Part shown: positions 58,321-64,000 of the stretch, piece by piece
Position numbering within the stretch: the stretch's first letter is position 1
How the letters are laid out: each line of letters opens with the position of its first letter
Assembly (NCBI GenBank): GCA_023630585.1
Contig: CM042553.1
Coordinates: 1,658,020 to 1,722,019, forward strand
DNA length: 64,000 nucleotides
Source of the DNA: Cranoglanis bouderius
Taxonomy: Eukaryota; Chordata; Actinopteri; Siluriformes; Cranoglanididae
Reading direction: 5' to 3'
The notes under the pieces: generated by a model
Databases searched by the model: none
Told to the model about the DNA's origin: nothing
The model's input: only the letters and a program-made list of their open reading frames with translations
Position numbers and translations under genes: made by a program

Positions 58321-58694
58321 CCTCCAATAATGTCACACGCGCCGCCTGACTCGAATAATTTAATTATAAATTGAACATTGTGTTAATTTAATTTAATTGA
58401 ATAGAGTTACATATGCCCAATACTGTATCAGCATTGTCAAACTGTGTGTTTTGTCCGAGGTCGCAAACGTTAATGTTTTATCATCAGTTTCTAACCTGCT
58501 AGCTAATTGCGTATATAGTGTTCTTCAAGCTTCTTTTTTTTTTGTACTGTCGAGGGTAAACTGTTGAATTTGATTGATCAGTGATTTCTCCCTGTTTTTC
58601 CTCTCTCTCTCTTTTCTGTCTCCTCTCTAGGCATACGCTCCTGCTACACCCTCTGCTCGCTGGAATTAATTGATTGTTTTGTGTGTGCGCGCGT

Positions 58695-58733
<39 letters not shown>

Positions 58734-58888
58734 TGTGTGAATAGATTGCGTTTTTGGCCAGTGATGTAAAAGATCTGGCCGCGTCACAAATGTGTTCGAG
58801 GGCTCCGTGCCATCTTGATCACACGCCACTGAGTGACTCGAGTCTCTTCACCGAGCCCCAGAGAGACGAATGGACAGAGTGGGGGGGG

Positions 58889-58977
<89 letters not shown>
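58889..58977. repeat. Long GA microsatellite
   Basis: About 43 GA units after a run of G, the longest dinucleotide array in the window. GA-rich sequence continues to about 59260, and a CT run lies at 59275-59302. Confidence 0.95.
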
Positions 58978-58979
<2 letters not shown>

Positions 58980-59271
58980 AGAGGTGGGGGGAAGAAAACT
59001 GAAATTGAGAGAGATACACTTCGAGAAAGGCAAGTGAATGGATAGAGAGGGAAAGGACTGATGAAGAAATAAATGGGCAGAGATGGAGAGAGAGAGACTT
59101 AAAGGCAAAGAGATGTGAGGTGGAGAAAAAGAGATGTAGAGATGGATAGAGATGAAAGAAAGGCAAAAGACTGTAAAATGGAGACGGGGAGAGTAAAAAA
59201 GTGAGAGTGGTGAAGAGAAGGGGGGAAAGAAAGAGAGACAAATAGAGAAAGGCAGAAACAGAGCTCTAATA

Positions 59272-59304
<33 letters not shown>

Positions 59305-59306
<2 letters not shown>

Positions 59307-60455
59307 TTTCTCTCTCTTTTGCTAACAGCTCTCCACAATGTTGTTTCTTCTCTGATTTTCTCTTCTCTGGCAAATCATCAGGCACATCTTTCATCTTCTG
59401 CCCGAGAAGTCGCTTTGAAACTGAAGCAGAGAGAAACAGCACTATGCATTTCATGTGTAGGGCTTTGTTGTCAAGTGGGAGAGAGCGAGAGGGAAGAAGA
59501 GAGACGCCATCCCTCCATCGCTACCGAATACACGCTGACCCAGAACTCTCTCTCACCTGAGGGACGGTGTGCATGCGTAATGATAGTGCACCATACACCA
59601 GCACATTCCTGGGTCAATATACTGTACGCCCAGAGCAAAAATATCCACGGCGATATTGATCAGGGTGTAACCTCCTGATGCATCCGATGGTATTAAATTA
59701 AACAGAAAGCAGTGCGTCGGTATAATATCCGACATTCATACGCAAAAGTCAGAGACCACCCTTTTATTTTCAATCAAAAGGCCGTTCAGTATTTATTGTT
59801 AATTATTTGGCCGTGATGAATAAATGTTACAGCACATTAATTCCATTTTCAGTCAAACAGCCATGCAGTACCTACAGTATATATATTTTTTTATTCATGC
59901 AGGTCAATATTAAAAATCAATATCACAAATAAAATATTTACACATTTCATACTATTGAAGACCTTTCTGTTAAATACATTTTCCCTTTCATTACTGCTCC
60001 ATATTGTTACGGTTCATAAATCACACGAAAGGGTGAGCTCTGACTTTCGCGCAGTACTGTATCGCTCTGAAGGTTTTATTTTCCTGAACATAAACGTGCT
60101 GTTCTCTTCTGCGTTGATCACTGGCCAAACCCCAACTTTCCATAATTTTTGGATTTTTGGTGACTTCTGATGTTACCTCATTTTTAAAAAAAAAATTACA
60201 CTGAGTTAATACAATACTTCAGCACTTTTTTTCAACTGAATCTTTGTCTACAACATTTGTAGTATTAGGGATGTAATGATGCACTCCAATCATAATTTGT
60301 TTCAAATTGATTCTCAGAATAGTTTAAACAAAATTCGAATTTTCTGAACTTTCTTAGAAAAGTCCGAAAAGACACTTTCTGAATCATAAACAATGCAAAA
60401 AAATCTGCATTTTTAGCTGTGTAAAATGAAATTGCTACAAATAGAGGTTTAATAC
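59305..60455. other. AT-rich DNA, nothing recognised
   Basis: No coding similarity or complete repeat is seen between the GA-rich tract and the DD35E transposon. Confidence 0.5.
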
Positions 60456-60459
60456 TGTA

Positions 60460-62022
60460 CAGCCGTGGCCAAAAGTTTTGAGAATGACACAAATATTAAT
60501 TTTCACAAAGTCTACTGCTTCAGTGTTTTTAGATCTTTTTGTCAGATGTAACTGTTACTGAAGTATAATCACAAGCATTTCATAAGTGTCAATGGCTTTT
60601 ATTGACAATTACATGAAGTTTATGCAAAGAGTCAATATTTGCAGTGTTGACCCTTCTTTTTCAAGACCTCTGCAATTGGCCCTGGCATGCTGTCAATCAA
60701 CTTCTGGGCCACATCCTGACTGATGGCAGCCCATTCTTGCATAATCAATGCTTGGAGTTTGTCAGAGTTTGTGGGTTTTTGTTTGTCCACCCGCCTCTTG
60801 TGGATTGACCACAAATTCTCAATGGGATTAAGGTCTGGGGAGTTTCCTGGCCATGGACCCAAAATGTCGATGTTTTGTTCCCCGAGCCACTTCGTTATCA
60901 CTTTTGCCTTGTGGCAAGGTGCCCCATCATGCTGGAAAAGGCATTGTTCATCACCAAACTGTTCTTGGATGGTTGGGAGAAGTTGCTCTCTGAGGATGTT
61001 TTTGTACCATTCTTTATTCATGGCTGTGTTCTTAGGCAAAATTGTGAGTGAGCCCACTCCCTTGGCTGAGAAGCAACCCCACACATGAGTGGTCTCAGGA
61101 TGCTTTACTGTTGGCATGACACAGGACTGATGGTAGCGCTCACCTTTTCTTCTCCGGACAAGCTTTTTTCCAGATGCCCCAAACAATCGGAAAGGGGATT
61201 CATCAGAGAAAATGACATTACCCCAGTCCTCAGCAGTCCAATCCCTGTACTTTTTGCAGAATAGCAGTCTGTCCATGATGTTTTTCCTGGAGAGAAGTGG
61301 CTTCTTTGCTGCCCTTCTTGACACCAGACCATCCTCCAAAAGTCTTCGCCTTACTGTGCGTGCAGACGCACTCACACCTGCCTGCTGCCATTCCTGAGCA
61401 AGCTCTGCACTGGTGGTGCCCCGATCCCGCAGCTGAATCAACTTTAGGAGACGGTCCTGGCGCTTGCTGGACTTTCTTGGGCGCCCTGAAGTCTTCTTCA
61501 CAACAGTTGAACCTCTCTCCTTGAAGGTCTTGATGATCCGATAAATGGTTGATTTAGGTGCAATCTTACTAGCAGCAATATCCTTGCCTGTGAATCCCTT
61601 TTTGGGCAAAGCAATGATGGCTGCACGTGTTTCCTTGCAGGTAACCATAGTTAACAGAGGAAGAACAATAATTTCAAGCACCACCCTCCTTTTAAAGCTT
61701 CCAGTCTGTTATTCTAACTCAATCAGCATGACAGAGTGATCTCCAGCCTTGTCCTCGTTAACACTCTCACCTGTGTTAATGAGAGAATCACTGACATGAT
61801 GTCAGCTGGTCCTTTTGTGGAAGGGCTGAAATGCAGTGGACATGTTTTTTTGGGATTAAGTTCATTTTCATGGCAAAGAGGGACTTTGAAATTAATTGCA
61901 ATTCATCTGATCACTCTTCATAACATTCTGGAGTATATGCAAATTGCCATCATAAAAACTGAGGCAGCAAACTTTGTAAAAATTAATATTTGTGTCATTC
62001 TCAAAACGTTTGGCCACGGCTG
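60460..62022 (-). mobile_element. Apparently intact DD35E Tc1-like transposon, TA-flanked
   Basis: A 1563-bp element between TA dinucleotides. Terminal repeats begin CAGCCGTGGCCAAAAGTTTT on the left and CAGCCGTGGCCAAACGTTTT on the right and pair over about 65 bp. It carries an unbroken transposase gene (60632-61684). It lies in the region right of sdhaf2, with no gene interrupted that can be seen. Confidence 0.92.
60632..61684 (-). CDS. Tc1/mariner transposase, DD35E, intact
   Basis: A 350-codon ORF without frameshift. The transposase binds the terminal repeats and moves the element by cut and paste into TA sites. Seen in order: paired helix-turn-helix region with KGFTGKDIAASKIAPKSTIY and RTVRRRLLEDGL, a GRPRK AT-hook-like motif (68-72), and catalytic residues D161 (FSDESPF), D253 (FQHDGAP) and E289 (SPDLNPIENLW). 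There are 35 residues between the second D and the E, so it is DD35E rather than the usual Tc1 DD34E. The true start is probably M13 (MVTCKETRAAII), giving 338 aa. The C-terminus KKKGQHCKY is as in complete relatives. Activity cannot be judged from sequence; all key residues are present. Confidence 0.93.
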   Translation of the reverse strand: MVLEIIVLPLLTMVTCKETRAAIIALPKKGFTGKDIAASKIAPKSTIYRIIKTFKERGSTVVKKTSGRPRKSSKRQDRLLKLIQLRDRGTTSAELAQEWQQAGVSASARTVRRRLLEDGLVSRRAAKKPLLSRKNIMDRLLFCKKYRDWTAEDWGNVIFSDESPFRLFGASGKKLVRRRKGERYHQSCVMPTVKHPETTHVWGCFSAKGVGSLTILPKNTAMNKEWYKNILREQLLPTIQEQFGDEQCLFQHDGAPCHKAKVITKWLGEQNIDILGPWPGNSPDLNPIENLWSIHKRRVDKQKPTNSDKLQALIMQEWAAISQDVAQKLIDSMPGPIAEVLKKKGQHCKY

Positions 62023-62024
62023 TA

Positions 62025-64000
62025 GACAAAATGTACTAGAGGTTTACCGTATCTTAAAAATAACAAGTTTATAATGTATAATACATTCTCCCAAAAATCT
62101 TATTGAGTAAACAAAGGTTGAGACCCAGAAAAAAAAAATCATTTGAAACGTAATGAGCTCCGAGCTTCCAGAAATAGAGCTTTTATCCATCAGTTTATCT
62201 AGAAATAGAGCTCCAAAGACGGCTAAAATGCCCGATCTCAGTGACCTCTTTCTCAGGCACCGTAATACATAGCAGCATGGGGCTGGTGACGTTTGAAAGC
62301 TACTGATGAGCTCTTTTTAAAGGTTATAATGTGGCCATGTAACCGTATAACCGTATAACATCATGTCACGATGCATCATTACACCCTCTATTATCATGTT
62401 TCTCTGTTCTGAGAAAACACTTATAATCAAAGACAATTTTCAATCAAAGACAATTGTTTGAATTAGTCTTTTTGCAAGGTACCCATGTGCAACTGGAAAC
62501 TGAGGCGTGGCAATGTGAAATCACAGATTCTTCCCTGTGAAAACATAGTCCCATTTCAGAAAGGACAAATTGTACATTGCTTCATTTACACCTCTACCTG
62601 AAAAATGCCTGTTTGGAAGAAAGGTTTTAACGGCAAGAGCTATTTCAAGTTCAAATAAGTGAGTTTTAATTAAATGGGTTTTTTCAGCAGAGAGAAACGT
62701 GTCACAATTCTTGTCCACAGCAGCTGATCATACTACAGAGATCGAGATTAGGCTGGAAAATTGATTACTCCTTTAAGGGCTACATTTACAGCTGAAGTTT
62801 AAAAAGCAGGCAGAATTAACATACGCATCTTTTTTTTTTTTCTTCTTCCTTACTCCAAATATAGTTGAACAGCCAAGATTTTATGTTTAAAATGGAATGA
62901 TATCACCATCCGAAATAACGTCCAGCCTTCTGGTACAGTTCTTGCGATTTTCTTTGGTCTTAAACTAAACAGTATTCTCCATTGTTAATAGTAGGAAACC
63001 TTCCTGGGAAAATCACACGTCCTTATCAACTATAAACTATAGTTTCATGATTGTTCTTCTGAAAGATAGACAGCAGGCTTACTCGGTCACATTAGATTAG
63101 ATTAAATTAGATTAGATTAGATTACATTAGAAAGCCCACCAGAAAGTTCCACATGGCGTCTGGTTGAGATCGATTATGGACCCGAGAGATGTAGAAACCT
63201 TGGGATTTGAATTCACGGCCTGCTGGTCAGTAGCCACTTTAAGTGCACTTGATCTAAAAAGTTAAACGGCTTTATTAAAAGATTATAGTCCTTTCTCTCA
63301 GTGAGGTCTGTCAGAATCTGCTGGTGCATCCATGTGATAGTCGGTATGTTGTGTGTGTTGTGTGTGTGTGTGTGTGTGTGTGTGTAGTATGTGGGTGGAC
63401 TGATGAAGGCGGCGGAATCGCTCAGACCTTTGTGCTCGATCAACCATGAAACCAGAGCGAGATCAAAGCCTGTTGACTCGAGTTCAGAGGCGTACCGATG
63501 AATATTCCACTTGACGAGACTGAGAGAGCGTAGATTGATTTTTTTGCCTTTCCTGAGTACATACAGTGTAGACAAAACAATTAGTAAATCTAACGACCGA
63601 ATAAAGGAACTGGTGCAACGTATCCACCAACGCGGTGCTGGACCAGCTCTCACCGAACCGAGAGGCGTAACATTTACGACACGTGTTAGATCACTAACAA
63701 CCCGCAGTGGCAATGTGTAATTAGGTTTGAACAATAACGACTCCGCCTCCTCCTGTTCCAGTTTGGCGCACTTGCCTGTTCTGTCTTCCTTAGAGCATTC
63801 ATTCTCGATCAGTGTTTTTTCTTCAACATGCCGGTTCATGATTTGCCTTAATAGGGGCATGTAAATACCTTGAGTTGTTGTCATGGCAACAAAATAACGC
63901 TGCCACAAGCCCTTGACATAAAGGTTCCTGTGCTGAACTGAGCTGTAAAAACAGAGCTTTCTGTCAACGAACACTCAAGAAATGTGTATAGTTCTACCCT
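62025..64000. other. Right-end region, one unexplained ORF
   Basis: It contains an ATTAG pentamer run (63090-63130), a TG microsatellite (63352-63386) and a minus-strand ORF of 253 codons (63974-63213). I recognise no family in that ORF. It includes translated CA repeat (THTHTHTH) and has no supporting splice or domain evidence, so it is more likely chance. Confidence 0.4.

Noticed and set aside
63213..63974. 253-codon minus-strand ORF
   Set aside because: No recognised family and it includes translated CA repeat. Kept only as a remark because of its length; transcript data would be needed.

Overview
This is nuclear DNA of a teleost fish, probably an otophysan and most likely a catfish. The split genes have GT-AG introns and encode typical fish orthologues of vertebrate proteins. 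The non-coding DNA is packed with dinucleotide microsatellites, Tc1/mariner transposons and tRNA-derived SINEs, which is the usual texture of such genomes. The catfish placement is an inference from repeat content, not from a diagnostic gene.

Five cellular protein-coding genes are supported. From left to right they are: dagla (minus strand; 11 coding exons for residues 1-429; the catalytic-serine exons lie beyond the left edge); cend1 (plus; one coding exon, 94 aa); polr2l (plus; 2 exons, exactly 67 aa); cpsf7 (minus; 8 exons, 455 aa); and sdhaf2 (plus; 4 exons, 159 aa). cpsf7 and sdhaf2 are head to head about 850 bp apart, as in mammals. For every complete gene the exon lengths sum to a multiple of three and the splice phases agree. 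The genes do not form one pathway: endocannabinoid synthesis, neuronal cell-cycle exit, RNA polymerase II assembly, mRNA 3' end choice, and respiratory complex II assembly. In humans cend1/polr2l and dagla/cpsf7/sdhaf2 are two separate blocks of chromosome 11. Here they are interleaved within 50 kb.

Layout: 1-2.4 kb is a young LINE (complete ORF1, start of ORF2) inserted in a dagla intron. 2.6-11.6 kb holds the dagla exons; one intron carries a 1.3 kb purine pentamer array and a 1.5 kb telomere-like array. 11.6-24 kb is the presumed dagla 5' intron, with SINEs, a broken Tc1 copy and minisatellites. 24-29.8 kb is intergenic. 29.9-35.9 kb has cend1 and polr2l; the polr2l intron contains a Tc1 copy that was itself split by a ZNF326 retropseudogene fused to a SINE. 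37.2-47.7 kb is cpsf7, with several transposons in its introns, including a near-intact Tc1 and a hAT MITE nested inside a Tc1-derived element. 48.5-50.7 kb is sdhaf2. 51.6-54.8 kb is a decayed DIRS-like retroelement split by another Tc1. 57-64 kb has Tc1 remnants, long GA arrays and an apparently intact DD35E Tc1-like transposon.

No new multigene system is seen. The most interesting material is the nested and chimeric retroelements, the repeat-driven change in the cpsf7 linker, the interstitial telomere-like array, three copies of a 16-bp palindrome, and the intact transposon.
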